Shown in pieces: positions 8,916 through 18,043 of a DNA stretch of 64,000 bases. Positions within the stretch are counted from its first letter, which is position 1, and each line of letters begins with the position of its first letter. Where the stretch lies: assembly GCF_001544295.1 (NCBI RefSeq), contig NZ_BCQF01000003.1, forward strand, positions 62,001 to 126,000, read 5' to 3'. The stretch is from Enterococcus pseudoavium NBRC 100491. GTDB lineage: Bacteria > Bacillota > Bacilli > Lactobacillales > Enterococcaceae. Position numbers and translations under genes: made by a program. Below the pieces are notes generated by a model. That model worked only from the letters and a program-made list of their open reading frames with translations, ran no database searches and was not told where the DNA came from.

Positions 8916-9232
8916 TAAAAGTCGCTCCAGTCATCATCGTCGATTTTGTCCGCTTTCTTGCGTTGGCGGGCTGTTTTATTTTCATAATTCTTATAATTGT
9001 TGTTACCATAGTACGGATTGTTATGTCCATATGAATCGCTACTTTTTGCTCCAGCAGGAATCACTAATGCTAACAAGATATATAATATGACCGGTGCGCC
9101 GATTAAGCCGAAACTTAAGAAAACATAAATCACACGCACGATTGTTGGGTCGATGCCGAAATATTCGGCAATCCCAGCTAAGGTACCGGTCAGTACCACA
9201 TTAGATCGTGATTTTTGTAATCTCTTTTGCAT
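8915..9232 (-). CDS. liaY: LiaY-like PspC-domain protein
   Basis: 105 residues. The PspC domain covers about 1-65: basic N-terminus, SNVVLTGTLAGIAEYFGIDPTIVRVIYVFL, then a hydrophobic helix (VILYILLALVIPA). A Tyr/Asn-rich linker (HNNPYYGNNNYKNYEN) leads to a charged tail ending DDDWSDF. It is the middle gene of liaXYZ, 25 bp behind liaX with GGAAGG before the ATG. In enterococci LiaY is proposed to link LiaX to membrane remodelling; that function is taken from the family. Confidence 0.88.
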   Translation of the reverse strand: MQKRLQKSRSNVVLTGTLAGIAEYFGIDPTIVRVIYVFLSFGLIGAPVILYILLALVIPAGAKSSDSYGHNNPYYGNNNYKNYENKTARQRKKADKIDDDDWSDF

Positions 9233-9257
9233 ATGAATCTTCCTTCCTTATTATTTC

Positions 9258-10802
9258 TTAATTGTCAAAATCTTTCAAGAAAATGCTTCCGGTTGTTGTC
9301 GAAACATCGATTTGAGCCATTTCATCGGCTACACGACGAAATTGTAGTAAACGATTAGTTTTTTCTTTTTTCTCTCTGACAACTTCGTAATCTGATAAAC
9401 GATCATTAATACTTCCTAGGCTGGTTTTAGCTAACCCTTCTAGGCCAATCGTTTTTCCTAGCGAAACTTTCACATTCCCATTGACGGAGCTGGCTTTGAT
9501 TTTTTGTAAGCTATCGTGACCTGCTGTTAATTTTACATCACCATTAACTAAAGAGATCCCATAATTTCGGATTGCCGCTTTAGTTGCGATACTGCCATTA
9601 ACTGTTTCGATAATGGAATCTAAAATCTCGCCTTCGCGAATCTCAATATTGCCATTAACGCCTTGGATCTCAAGCATCGTCGCATTAATATGTTTAAAAT
9701 TGATATTGCCATTGGTTGTCTTGGCATAAACATCTTTTGCATCCATTTCGTCAACCGTCAAATCACCATTTAAGAGTTTGACTGCCACATGATCATAGGT
9801 CCGTTTTGGCAAATAAAAGACTAAATCTGCTTGTACCCGTTTATTTGGGATTTGGAATGAGATATGCTCATCATTCACTTCAATCTGGCTACGTTCCAAT
9901 AAAGATTGTAGAGGCGTCGCTTCATTCATTTTACCATAAAGCTTGATTTTCGCATCCACTTTGATCGCTGAATCATCCCAGGATTTTAAAGTAACTTTCC
10001 CATTCGCCAGCTTGATATCAAGCAACGTCGGCTCAACATCGGTGTATAAAAATTGATGCTCAAACTTAGACGTTACCAAACCTGGAACTTTAACATTAAA
10101 ATCTTTCCAGTCTACATTTTCTTCAACTGTATCTGAAACAGTTTTCCAAGTTTTTTTCATTAAACGGCCTAATTGAACGCCCGCTTCACCTAATTTTTCA
10201 CTAACTTGCGTAAAAGTTTCCGATGCTTGGTCTTTCAAATCATCTGGGATATCAAAACGTGCGCGATTGCGTGCTTGGCGTCGATCATTTTGATCATCTT
10301 GAACATTTTTTAATTGTTCTTCTTCCTCAGCTGCTTGATTTTCTAGCTCATCGATTTGATCCTTTAACTCATCGATTTCAGCTTCCACTGCTTTACGGAT
10401 TGCATCATCTTCTTCTGATAAGGTATCTAGTTCTTCTTTTGTATCTAATTCCATCAAGACTTCTTCTTTTTCATGAAGAGCGGCTTTTAAGTCCTGCTTC
10501 TTCTGATTAATTTCATCAATATGAGCAGAAATTTGGTTGGCTTCCGTTGCTAAATCATCGAAGTAAGCTTCAAGATCTTCCAAGTCCTGTTCTTCAGAGC
10601 TTTTCACTTCTTCTGTGTCCTTTTCCCAGTCATTCACTAAATTGGTCGCTTGGTCACGGTGGTAAGAATCGACTTTATCAGCAGCTTGTTTGATCTGCGC
10701 TTCGTCTTTTGCCTTGGCCATACTTTCTAATAAATCTAAACCTTCTTCAGTCGATAGAATTCCTTTTTTAACTAACTCTAAAATTCGTTGTCTTTCATTC
10801 AT
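9258..10802 (-). CDS. liaX: LiaX-like DUF4097 cell-envelope stress protein
   Basis: 514 residues from the ATG at 10800-10802, which has GAAGGAGG 8 bases upstream; an in-frame TTG further upstream sits within that site and is rejected. Residues 1-30 (ERQRILELVKKGILSTEEGLDLLESM) form a SHOCT-like helical hairpin, about 60-170 is a charged coiled coil (EEVLMELDTKEELDTL), and about 235-514 is the beta-solenoid DUF4097 with repeated NGxI/NGDV turns (LLNGDLTV, TTNGNINF, VNGNIEIR, VNGSIATK). No signal peptide is visible. Size and order match E. faecalis LiaX, a surface-associated sensor whose loss or truncation alters daptomycin response. Confidence 0.92.
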   Translation of the reverse strand: MNERQRILELVKKGILSTEEGLDLLESMAKAKDEAQIKQAADKVDSYHRDQATNLVNDWEKDTEEVKSSEEQDLEDLEAYFDDLATEANQISAHIDEINQKKQDLKAALHEKEEVLMELDTKEELDTLSEEDDAIRKAVEAEIDELKDQIDELENQAAEEEEQLKNVQDDQNDRRQARNRARFDIPDDLKDQASETFTQVSEKLGEAGVQLGRLMKKTWKTVSDTVEENVDWKDFNVKVPGLVTSKFEHQFLYTDVEPTLLDIKLANGKVTLKSWDDSAIKVDAKIKLYGKMNEATPLQSLLERSQIEVNDEHISFQIPNKRVQADLVFYLPKRTYDHVAVKLLNGDLTVDEMDAKDVYAKTTNGNINFKHINATMLEIQGVNGNIEIREGEILDSIIETVNGSIATKAAIRNYGISLVNGDVKLTAGHDSLQKIKASSVNGNVKVSLGKTIGLEGLAKTSLGSINDRLSDYEVVREKKEKTNRLLQFRRVADEMAQIDVSTTTGSIFLKDFDN

Positions 10803-10852
10803 AGAAATTGCCTCCTTCAAAAAGCAAATACATTACTTTTGTTTACATTCAT

Positions 10853-10881
10853 ATTATGCAATGTTTTTGAGTATTTGTCAT
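10853..10881 (-). promoter_or_regulatory. Probable liaXYZ promoter with adjacent inverted repeat
   Basis: Minus-strand -35 ATGACA (10876-10881) and -10 CATAAT (10853-10858) are 17 bp apart, about 50 bp before the liaX start. An imperfect dyad GTC-CTAT-GAC overlaps and extends upstream of the -35 and is a candidate LiaR site; I cannot confirm the LiaR consensus here. Confidence 0.5.
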
Positions 10882-10959
10882 AGGACTAAAGACCCATCTT
10901 TTTATCCGACTTCCTAAAACAGCTATCTCTTTCTGATTAATGAAGGGATTAATATTTTT

Positions 10960-11826
10960 TTATTTAGCTAAAAATAAAGTTTGATAGTCCTTAACAAAGG
11001 TTTCAAAAGAAATTGGCTCACGCCCAAGCACCTCATAAATCGTAGTTGTTACTTTTTTAGCATTACCTAGCTGAGTGATCAAATAAAGCATTACCATCAC
11101 ATTTACATAATCTTTCTTGATCCCTCGTTGTAACATCGTTTTACGAAATTTCAATAAACTAGGTCGGCTATAAGTAATCAGTTCTTGCAAAACGCTCGTC
11201 ATAATCGCAGCGGCTTCTTTGTAAGTTAGAGCAACTTGACCAGTAATCTCAAGTGCTTGATCGAGATACTGACGATTCAATAAACATTCAGCTCCTACAG
11301 CAGCGATATCCCGTGTATCAATAAAACTAGTTTTTGAATTGCCGGCTGGCACAAAGAGATCTTGCTGCTTTTGGATATCTTCCAAATGCGTCGTACTCAA
11401 ATTTTGCATGAAGAAACTCGGGCGAATAAAGGTATGGGGAAGTTCAAGTTCAATTATTTTCTCCTCAATTTTATGATGAGGTGTCATCGGATTCTTTTCT
11501 ACACCAATCAAAGAAACAAAGACGACTTGCTTAATTCCCTTAGCTTTCAATTTTTCTAAAAAGGGAAACATATCCTTTTTAGGCGTTGCTAATTGGGGTG
11601 GTCGCACAAAAAAGACGCGATCAACATCCTGCAATGCAGCATTAAACGTAGTCGGTTCTAAAAAATCAAAGGCCTTTACTTCCACATTTTTAAATGGACG
11701 GAAGGTCTCATGGGCCTGTTCCGGGTGACGCACACCGGCAATGATTTCTATATCTTCTTGAGCCAAGCGTTCAATTAACGGAAAACCGATATTACCCGTT
11801 CCGCCAATAATTAAAAATTTTTCCAT
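10960..11826 (-). CDS. NmrA-like NAD(P)-binding oxidoreductase
   Basis: 288 residues of the atypical short-chain dehydrogenase type. The dinucleotide motif GGTGNIG is at 8-14, and the family pattern FVRPPQLATPKK near 73, FVSLIGVEKNP near 102 and HTFIRPSFFMQNL near 130 is that of NmrA / quinone oxidoreductase QorB-like and YesF-like proteins. The classical SDR Tyr-x3-Lys is not evident, so it may be a redox sensor or a quinone reductase. It starts 4 bp behind a marR gene, which probably controls it, as in many redox-responsive pairs. Substrate unknown. Confidence 0.8.
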   Translation of the reverse strand: MEKFLIIGGTGNIGFPLIERLAQEDIEIIAGVRHPEQAHETFRPFKNVEVKAFDFLEPTTFNAALQDVDRVFFVRPPQLATPKKDMFPFLEKLKAKGIKQVVFVSLIGVEKNPMTPHHKIEEKIIELELPHTFIRPSFFMQNLSTTHLEDIQKQQDLFVPAGNSKTSFIDTRDIAAVGAECLLNRQYLDQALEITGQVALTYKEAAAIMTSVLQELITYSRPSLLKFRKTMLQRGIKKDYVNVMVMLYLITQLGNAKKVTTTIYEVLGREPISFETFVKDYQTLFLAK

Positions 11827-11830
11827 GATA

Positions 11831-12247
11831 TCACTCCTGATCTAATTGCTCTAATAGTTGATTTAATCGTTGCTGTTCGTCTTCTGATAAGGGTGCAAGA
11901 AAGGATGACAACACCTCGTCACTGATTGCTTTACCAAATTCATAAGCCTGTTTTCCTTGAACGGTCAGTCTTAAATAATAGGCCCGACTATCTGAGGGAC
12001 TCTGAATTCTACTAATAAATTTTTTTTGTTCCAAACGTTTTATCATTGCTGAAATCGTGGGTTTATCCATCTCCAGCAGCTTGGTTAATTGATTTGCCGT
12101 GATTGTTTGATTGGTTCGCTCAAAGCGCCTGATTTGCTGAATCACGGCCCATTGTGGTGCAGTCAACTCCCCTTCACGCAGAGCCGTATTTAATTGATAA
12201 GTTAATTTTTTAGAACTGTTCATGATTAAGTACCCAGTATTTTCCAA
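11831..12247 (-). CDS. MarR-family regulator
   Basis: 138 residues starting at TTG (12245-12247) with AAGGAAG upstream; a downstream ATG at residue 9 is an alternative. The winged helix includes LTAPQWAVIQQIRR (28-41), TITANQLTKLLEMDKPTISAMIKRLEQKKFI (about 48-79) and the wing RIQSPSDSRAYYLRLT. No Cys is present in the visible sequence, so a thiol switch of the OhrR/SarZ kind is unlikely. It is coupled to the oxidoreductase gene 4 bp downstream and most likely represses that unit. Confidence 0.88.
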   Translation of the reverse strand: MENTGYLIMNSSKKLTYQLNTALREGELTAPQWAVIQQIRRFERTNQTITANQLTKLLEMDKPTISAMIKRLEQKKFISRIQSPSDSRAYYLRLTVQGKQAYEFGKAISDEVLSSFLAPLSEDEQQRLNQLLEQLDQE

Positions 12248-12389
12248 AAAAACACTTCCTTTTCATGTGGTTAGTTTACTAACTATTTCTTTGTTCGTAA
12301 AGTAAAAACGCCAATTATTTAGATTCCCTTAACTAAAAAAGTTGTCAGCTTTAGAAATAAGAAGCTCCTTTTGGAATACCATTTATTCA

Positions 12390-12427
12390 AAAAAAACGGA
12401 GGTATGACAAGTTTTTGTCACACCTCC
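12390..12427 (-). terminator. Terminator after phoU (end of pst operon)
   Basis: GGAGGTATGACAA (12398-12410) pairs with TTGTCACACCTCC (12415-12427) with one A/C mismatch. The minus-strand T-run covers 12390-12396. It is a member of the TGTGAC/GTCACA terminator group. Confidence 0.88.
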
Positions 12428-12436
12428 TATAATTTA

Positions 12437-13114
12437 CTAAAAAGTCTCATTGTGGTTGCTATTCAACTCGGTAATTTTTCCGGTAGCTAAGTATACGATC
12501 CATTCACAAATATTGGTAACATAATCACCCACACGCTCTAAGTAACCAGCGACATGCAAATAATCGGTTCCGCTAATAATTGTAGCAGACTCTTTTTCCA
12601 TCATATTCGTAGTCATGTCGTAGATTTTTTGAAAATAATCGTTGACACGTTCATCCATCTTAGCGATCATCCGAGCATCTTTTTCATCTGTTTTTACGTA
12701 AGCGATCAAGACATTGTCGACCATCTTTTTCACATAGTTAGACATTTCATTGATTTCTTTCTCAACTTCTAAAATTCGTGGTAAGCCTTTTAAGCGAATC
12801 GTTGACTTAGCAACCGAAACGGCATGATCCCCCATCCGTTCCAAATCAGAACTAGCTTTCATGATTGTAATAATTGTTCGTAAATCAGTCGTAACCGGCT
12901 GCTGCAAAGCAATCATTTCAAAACTTTTCTTTTCTAAGCGAACTTCCATGTCATTGATTTCGGTGTCGTGATCAATAACTTCTTGAGCCAACTTTTTATC
13001 ATGGTCAATATACGATCGCACCGATTTGTGGACGGCGCTTGAAACCATCATACCCATTTCATAAAATTGGTTGTGCAAATTTAATAATTCTTCTTCAAAT
13101 TGTGTACGTAACAT
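12437..13114 (-). CDS. phoU: Phosphate transport system regulatory protein PhoU
   Basis: 225 residues made of two three-helix repeats. The metal-binding PhoU motifs are visible: EVRLEKKSFEMIALQQP (about 52-68) with DLRTI and the ASSDLERMGDHAVS block (about 88-101), repeated near the C-terminus as YLERVGDYVTNI. PhoU damps Pst uptake and the phosphate two-component system. It ends the pstC-pstA-pstB-pstB-phoU operon and is followed by a strong terminator. Confidence 0.95.
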   Translation of the reverse strand: MLRTQFEEELLNLHNQFYEMGMMVSSAVHKSVRSYIDHDKKLAQEVIDHDTEINDMEVRLEKKSFEMIALQQPVTTDLRTIITIMKASSDLERMGDHAVSVAKSTIRLKGLPRILEVEKEINEMSNYVKKMVDNVLIAYVKTDEKDARMIAKMDERVNDYFQKIYDMTTNMMEKESATIISGTDYLHVAGYLERVGDYVTNICEWIVYLATGKITELNSNHNETF

Positions 13115-13193
13115 CTTTGCCCTCCTTATTAAGCTTGATTCTCTGCCCCTTTATGCGTAACATAAACTTGTTCATTTGCTAGTGAAGCCCTCT

Positions 13194-13949
13194 CTAGCCA
13201 AATTTTCCTGAAATATAATCTTCGGTTTCTTGTCTAGCCGGATCCAAGAAAATTTTCTTCGTTTTCTCGAATTCAATCAACTCTCCCTGCAAGAAAAAGG
13301 CGGTGCGATCGGAAATTCGTGACGCTTGTGACATATTGTGAGTTACGATAATGATTGTATAATTTTCCTTCAATTCCAACAACATATTCTCAATTTTACC
13401 GGTCGAAACAGGATCCAATGCACTCGTCGGCTCATCCATTAAAATGACTTCAGGATTGACAGCTAACACGCGCGCAATACAAACTCGTTGCTGCTGTCCA
13501 CCAGATAAAGACAACGCACTCTCATGTAATTTATCCTTTACGTCATTCCAAACTGAAGCAGCTTTTAAACTTTCTTCCACTACTTGATCCAGTTTGTTCT
13601 TATCCTTTTCACCCTTTAATTTTAACCCATAAATGACATTTTCGTAAATCGAAAATGGAAATGGATTGGGTTGTTGAAAGACCATGCCGATTTCTTTACG
13701 TAATTCCACCGTATCAGTCTTAGGGCTGTAGATATCTTTTCCCTTATACATCACACTGCCGGTAATTGTTACACCTGGAATCAAATCATTCATCCGATTC
13801 AACGAACGTAGATAGGTCGATTTCCCGCAACCTGATGGCCCGATCATCGCAGTAATCTCACCTTTTTCGATTTCCATATCGATGCCTTTTAGGGCCTCTT
13901 TTTTACCATAATATAAATGAAGGTCTTTAGAAGTAATAATCTTCGACAT
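13194..13949 (-). CDS. pstB: Phosphate ABC transporter ATP-binding protein (second copy)
   Basis: 251 residues from the ATG at 13947-13949 with AAAAGGAG upstream; an in-frame longer reading would run back through the 60-bp repeat and is not likely translated. Walker [10 protein letters not shown] near 39, Q-loop [15 protein letters not shown], signature LSGGQQQR and Walker [14 protein letters not shown] are intact. It energises PstCA-driven phosphate import. It follows a paralogous pstB; paired pstB genes are common in Gram-positive bacteria. The gap to the first pstB holds two 60-bp direct repeats. Confidence 0.95.
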   Translation of the reverse strand: MSKIITSKDLHLYYGKKEALKGIDMEIEKGEITAMIGPSGCGKSTYLRSLNRMNDLIPGVTITGSVMYKGKDIYSPKTDTVELRKEIGMVFQQPNPFPFSIYENVIYGLKLKGEKDKNKLDQVVEESLKAASVWNDVKDKLHESALSLSGGQQQRVCIARVLAVNPEVILMDEPTSALDPVSTGKIENMLLELKENYTIIIVTHNMSQASRISDRTAFFLQGELIEFEKTKKIFLDPARQETEDYISGKFG

Positions 13950-13958
13950 TCGATTTTC

Positions 13959-14018
13959 TCCTTTTTCATCATTAGGAATTAATTTTTCTTTTCGAAAAAT
14001 TAGTTCTATTTTCAAGCC
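13959..14018. repeat. 60-bp direct repeat, copy 1 (between the pstB genes)
   Basis: Identical to 14112-14171 except for one base (14007 T against 14160 C). It ends just before the ribosome binding site of the second pstB. Each copy can fold into a hairpin of arms CTAATTTTTC/GAAAAATTA on the transcribed strand. Confidence 0.9.
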
Positions 14019-14111
14019 GTATACCATTCCACTAGCTTTTACTTCAAAAAACAACTCTTTTCTCTATTCGCGTTCTCAACTAGCGCTAACTGTTAAGTAG
14101 TGGAACTGGCA

Positions 14112-14171
14112 TCCTTTTTCATCATTAGGAATTAATTTTTCTTTTCGAAAAATTAGTTCCATTTTCAAGCC
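14112..14171. repeat. 60-bp direct repeat, copy 2 (between the pstB genes)
   Basis: The second copy, 153 bp from the first, lying 5 bp behind the stop codon of the first pstB. The pair therefore fills both ends of the 227-bp gap between the two pstB genes. Confidence 0.9.
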
Positions 14172-14176
14172 AACTC

Positions 14177-14977
14177 TTAACCAAAGTGACCCGAAACATA
14201 GTCTTCAGTAGCTTGGATTTTTGGCCGAGTGAAGATTTTAGCAGTTTCATCGTACTCAATGACGTTGCCTAAATAGAAGAAGGCCGTATAGTCACTAATT
14301 CGAGCTGCTTGCTGCATGTTATGCGTTACAATAATAATTGTGTAATTTTCTTTCAATTGAACCAAGGTTTCTTCAACCGTCCCCGTTGAGATTGGATCCA
14401 GAGCACTAGCCGGTTCATCTAATAACAGAATATCTGGCTTCATTGCAATTGCCCGAGCGATACATAGACGCTGCTGTTGTCCACCAGAAAGTGCCAAGGC
14501 ACTCTTATCTAGATTGTCTTTCACCTGATCCCATAAAGCCGCTTGTTTCAAACTTGTTTCGACAATTTCTTCTAATTGATGCTTGTCATGCAGCCCATGT
14601 TGTTTCAAAGCAAAGGTGATGTTCTCACGAATTGATTTACTAAAAGGATTAGGCCGTTGAAAAACCATCCCAATCCGTTTCCGCATTTCATAAACGTCAA
14701 TATTAGAAGCATTCACATCCACTTCTTTATAGACAATCTTTCCTGTCACGCGGGCACTAGCAATTCCATCATTCATCCGATTTAACGAACGAAGATAGGT
14801 CGATTTCCCACAACCCGAAGGTCCAATTAAAGCAGTGATTTTATTTTTTTCAAACTCAAGGTCAACACCCTTAATAGCTTCATTATCGCCATAATAAACA
14901 TGTAGATCTTCTGTATGTAACGCAATTTCACCAGGCATCCGGATCAGGTTGCGTTCATCCCAATTATATTCTTTCAT
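14177..14977 (-). CDS. pstB: Phosphate ABC transporter ATP-binding protein (first copy)
   Basis: 266 residues with a short N-terminal extension ([20 protein letters not shown]) before the ABC domain. Walker [10 protein letters not shown] near 53, Q-loop [11 protein letters not shown], signature LSGGQQQR and Walker [14 protein letters not shown] are all intact, so this copy should be active. CAAGGAGCAATTCG precedes the ATG. It lies 42 bp behind pstA. It differs from the second copy at many positions, so the pair is an old duplication, not a recent one. Confidence 0.95.
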   Translation of the reverse strand: MKEYNWDERNLIRMPGEIALHTEDLHVYYGDNEAIKGVDLEFEKNKITALIGPSGCGKSTYLRSLNRMNDGIASARVTGKIVYKEVDVNASNIDVYEMRKRIGMVFQRPNPFSKSIRENITFALKQHGLHDKHQLEEIVETSLKQAALWDQVKDNLDKSALALSGGQQQRLCIARAIAMKPDILLLDEPASALDPISTGTVEETLVQLKENYTIIIVTHNMQQAARISDYTAFFYLGNVIEYDETAKIFTRPKIQATEDYVSGHFG

Positions 14978-15019
14978 CGAATTGCTCCTTGTTTATACTG
15001 ATGTTGAATTTTTCAATGC

Positions 15020-15907
15020 TTAAGCGGAAGTCATTCTTTTATGCAGACGTTTACCGATTGCTCGCGCCCCAAAGTTAAAGAGTAATACGGCTAAGATCAG
15101 TACTGCCGAAGCACCGGCCGAAACTGCCGTACCATCTGGCATTGTCCCTTCCGTGTTGATTTTCCAAATGTGAACGGCCAATGTTTCAGCCTGACGGAAA
15201 ATACTTAACGGACTTGAGACACTCAAGGGATTTAAATTGGTAAAATCCAATGCGGGTGCACTTTGTCCAGCGGTATAAATCAAAGCCGCTGCTTCACCGA
15301 AAATACGCCCAGAACTCAAAATGACCCCCGTCAAAATTCCCGGCAATGCATCGGGAACGACGATTTTTGTAACAGTTTCCCAACGTGAAAGGCCTAATGC
15401 TAGTCCTGCCTCACGCTGAGTATAATGAATCGCTCTCAGTGATTCTTCGATATTTCTGGTCAGTAACGGTAAGTTGAACAACGTTAAGGCTAATGCCCCT
15501 GAAAGAATCGAGAAGCCGTAACCAAACTGAATAACAAAAATTAAGAAACCAAACAAACCGACAACAACGGAAGGTAAGGAACTTAAAATTTCGATTGAGG
15601 TCCGAATGACATTCGTCACCCAATTTTTCTTGGCATATTCTGATAAATAAATTCCTGCTCCTAAAGAGATCGGCAAACTGATAATCATCGTAATTAGGAG
15701 TAGATAAACCGAGTTAAATAATTGAATCCCAATCCCACCGCCTTCTTGATAGGCTTTTGAAGGAGCTGTTAAAAATTCCCAAGAAACATGGGGTAACCCG
15801 CGAACCAAAATATAGAGTAATAGAAAGGCTAAGATCGCAACAATCAAACCAGAAACCGTGTAAAGTACACCTGTCGCGATTTTATCCGCGCGTTTTGCTT
15901 TATCCAT
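15020..15907 (-). CDS. pstA: Phosphate ABC transporter permease PstA
   Basis: 295 residues with six predicted membrane helices and the inner-membrane-component EAA loop EAGLALGLSRWETVTKIVVPDALPG shortened here to the core AALGLSRWE-like pattern near 165-190. It forms the phosphate channel with PstC. Its ATG lies within the last codons of pstC (8-bp overlap), so the two permeases are translationally coupled. Confidence 0.95.
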   Translation of the reverse strand: MDKAKRADKIATGVLYTVSGLIVAILAFLLLYILVRGLPHVSWEFLTAPSKAYQEGGGIGIQLFNSVYLLLITMIISLPISLGAGIYLSEYAKKNWVTNVIRTSIEILSSLPSVVVGLFGFLIFVIQFGYGFSILSGALALTLFNLPLLTRNIEESLRAIHYTQREAGLALGLSRWETVTKIVVPDALPGILTGVILSSGRIFGEAAALIYTAGQSAPALDFTNLNPLSVSSPLSIFRQAETLAVHIWKINTEGTMPDGTAVSAGASAVLILAVLLFNFGARAIGKRLHKRMTSA

Positions 15908-16832
15908 TGCTGATCTCCCCTTTCTTACCGATATAACGAATTAAAATATTGAAAACTAAAGACATAACCAACAAGATGAGGGCTAATGACCATAAGACAT
16001 TATTTTCTACCGTGCCCATAATCGTATTTCCAATCCCCATTGTCAAAATAGAAGTTAAAGTTGATGCTGGTGTGGTCAAACTAGTTGGCATCAAGGCCGC
16101 ATTACCAATCACCATTTGAATTGCTAAAGCTTCACCAAATGCGCGAGCCATTCCGAAAACAACTGCTGTTAAAATTCCCGGAACTGCTGCCCGTAAAACA
16201 ACTTTATAAATCGTTTGCCAGCGTGTTCCACCTAAAGCTAAGGAAGCTTCCCGATAATGACGAGGAACCGATTTTAAAGTATCCACAGTCATCGTAGTAA
16301 CTGTCGGTAAAATCATAACGAATAGAACAAACGTCCCGGAAAGAATCCCAAAACCCGTACCACCAAAAATTGATCGGATAAAAGGGACGATTACCGTTAA
16401 ACCGATAAACCCGTAAACAACTGAAGGAATTCCCACAAGTAATTCAATGACCGGTTGTAAAAATTTCTGCCCTTTGGTGGGAGAAATCTCCGTCATAAAG
16501 ACGGCTGCTCCAATCGCAAATGGGGTTGCCACAATTGCTGATAGAAAGGTTACCATAAATGAACCTAAAATCATTGGTAGTGCCCCTACTAGTGGTTTCC
16601 CATCCGGTCCTGTCGCACTTGGATTCCAGACTGTACCGAATAAAAAGTCGAATACATTAATCTTATCTACAAAAAAGGTTGATAACCCTTTACTTGCTAC
16701 AAAATAGAAAATTGCTCCTACCACAAACACGATTAGCGCGATACAAATAAAACTAACAAAGCGTCCGCGTTGCTCAATTTTCGCACGTTTTGATTTCGTC
16801 GTGAGCGCTTTTTTTACATCTTCATTCTCCAA
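15900..16832 (-). CDS. pstC: Phosphate ABC transporter permease PstC
   Basis: 310 residues with a cytoplasmic basic N-terminus (TKSKRAKIEQRGR) and six membrane helices. The EAA motif REASLALGGTRWQTIYKVVL lies near 193-212. The start is TTG (16830-16832) with a strong AGGAGGAG eight bases upstream. It is first in pstC-pstA-pstB-pstB-phoU; pstS lies upstream on its own, separated by a regulator gene. Pho-box-like repeats stand about 120 bp before the start. Confidence 0.95.
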   Translation of the reverse strand: MENEDVKKALTTKSKRAKIEQRGRFVSFICIALIVFVVGAIFYFVASKGLSTFFVDKINVFDFLFGTVWNPSATGPDGKPLVGALPMILGSFMVTFLSAIVATPFAIGAAVFMTEISPTKGQKFLQPVIELLVGIPSVVYGFIGLTVIVPFIRSIFGGTGFGILSGTFVLFVMILPTVTTMTVDTLKSVPRHYREASLALGGTRWQTIYKVVLRAAVPGILTAVVFGMARAFGEALAIQMVIGNAALMPTSLTTPASTLTSILTMGIGNTIMGTVENNVLWSLALILLVMSLVFNILIRYIGKKGEISNG

Positions 16833-16951
16833 GGCTGACTCCTCCTGATTCCTTCAAACTAATCCACTTGATTTTTTTACAAACCAACAACATCATTTTA
16901 CCTGTCGAAAATCAATTTCCTTTTAACCTCTTGTAACGCTTCAATGACAAT

Positions 16952-16968
16952 TGTAAAGAATGTGTAAA
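16952..16968 (-). promoter_or_regulatory. Pho-box-like repeat upstream of pstC
   Basis: Two exact TTTACA hexamers on the minus strand (plus-strand TGTAAA at 16952-16957 and 16963-16968) are spaced by 11 bp, the TTnACA-N5 layout bound by PhoP of Firmicutes. A further partial copy (TTACAA) is near 16932-16937. Confidence 0.6.
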
Positions 16969-16998
16969 TTCTAAAAAGACTTTCTCTAATCACCTGAA

Positions 16999-17041
16999 TA
17001 AAAAATAGCTGTAGCAAAAAAATCATTCTACAGCTATTTTT
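16999..17041 (-). terminator. Terminator after the Xre-type regulator
   Basis: AAAATAGCTGTAG (about 17002-17014) pairs with CTACAGCTATTTT (17028-17040) around an A-rich loop, with T-runs on both strands. It separates the regulator from the pst operon. Confidence 0.85.
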
Positions 17042-17068
17042 ACTAAACACCAACTATTGTTACTAATG

Positions 17069-18043
17069 CTATTTTTTCACCAATAAATTGACTACCGCAG
17101 CAATCGCTCCATACAGCAGACCACCAATCGGCCAAATAATCCAACTGATCTGCCAATTTCCGGTCACTAAACTATAGCCCACATAGGCTGCTGTCAAAAT
17201 CAACCAGTAAACAGTTGCAATCGCTTCTAATGCAGGTGAACGTTCTTTCGCTTGTTTGCTATAATCACCTTCTTGCAATAGCTTCAACATACTTTCCCAG
17301 CGAATCCCGTTAATAATAAAAAGTAGCATAGAAGAAGCCACAATTACTAGTAAGAGACATACTGCCATAACCTTAACGACATCACTTGTAAGTAAAAAAC
17401 TAAGAAATAACGGGACCGTACTCAAAATGACCAGACAAGTAGCAAGAATATTGTAGCGAACATAGCGATCATGATATTTTTTTTGCCGTTCTTTGACCAT
17501 GCCGGTTACACCGTACTCAGTCTCAAATACTTCATCATTCAAATAGGTGAAATCAGCTGTTTTCGCTCCGCTATAGATGAAAAGCGCTACCGCTGGTGTA
17601 ACGAAGAGAACCAGTAATAATAATCCCAGTCCAACTGCCATTGCTTCTGATATCCCAAATACTTTCTGATCAGCCCCAGCGCCTAACAATATCAAACCAA
17701 TCGGGGACAAAATACACAAAAATACACCAATAGCAATTAATTTAGCGGTCTTTTCCTTAACAATCAAAAAATCTTGAGCTTCTGCCAAAGTCACTTTGCG
17801 CGTATTTTCCAAATCGCCTGCTGCAATATATTCGGCATCTTCCAACTCATCTTTAAATAAATAATCGGTACTGACGCCAAAAAGTTCTGATAATCGAATC
17901 ACTTTTTCGATATCAGGGATTGACTGTGCACTTTCCCACTTCGAAACCGCTTGGCGAGAAACATTCATTAACTCCGCCAATTCCTCTTGTGTCCAACCAT
18001 TCCGCTTCCGCTCTTGAATAATTTTATCTGCTAGTATCATCAT
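17069..18043 (-). CDS. Membrane-anchored Xre-family (HTH_3) regulator
   Basis: 324 residues from the ATG at 18041-18043, chosen for GAGAGGTGA five bases upstream. Residues about 3-60 are a Cro/CI helix-turn-helix (RKRNGWTQEELAELMNVSRQAVSKWE). The rest holds about six hydrophobic segments in pairs (near 98-120, 135-160, 200-222, 226-248, 272-295, 300-320), a layout seen in many Firmicute HTH-membrane fusions. It lies between pstS and pstC with its own terminator. Whether it affects phosphate uptake is unknown; an inverted repeat (CTCGTTTT/AAAACGAG) upstream may be its operator. Confidence 0.85.
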   Translation of the reverse strand: MMILADKIIQERKRNGWTQEELAELMNVSRQAVSKWESAQSIPDIEKVIRLSELFGVSTDYLFKDELEDAEYIAAGDLENTRKVTLAEAQDFLIVKEKTAKLIAIGVFLCILSPIGLILLGAGADQKVFGISEAMAVGLGLLLLVLFVTPAVALFIYSGAKTADFTYLNDEVFETEYGVTGMVKERQKKYHDRYVRYNILATCLVILSTVPLFLSFLLTSDVVKVMAVCLLLVIVASSMLLFIINGIRWESMLKLLQEGDYSKQAKERSPALEAIATVYWLILTAAYVGYSLVTGNWQISWIIWPIGGLLYGAIAAVVNLLVKK

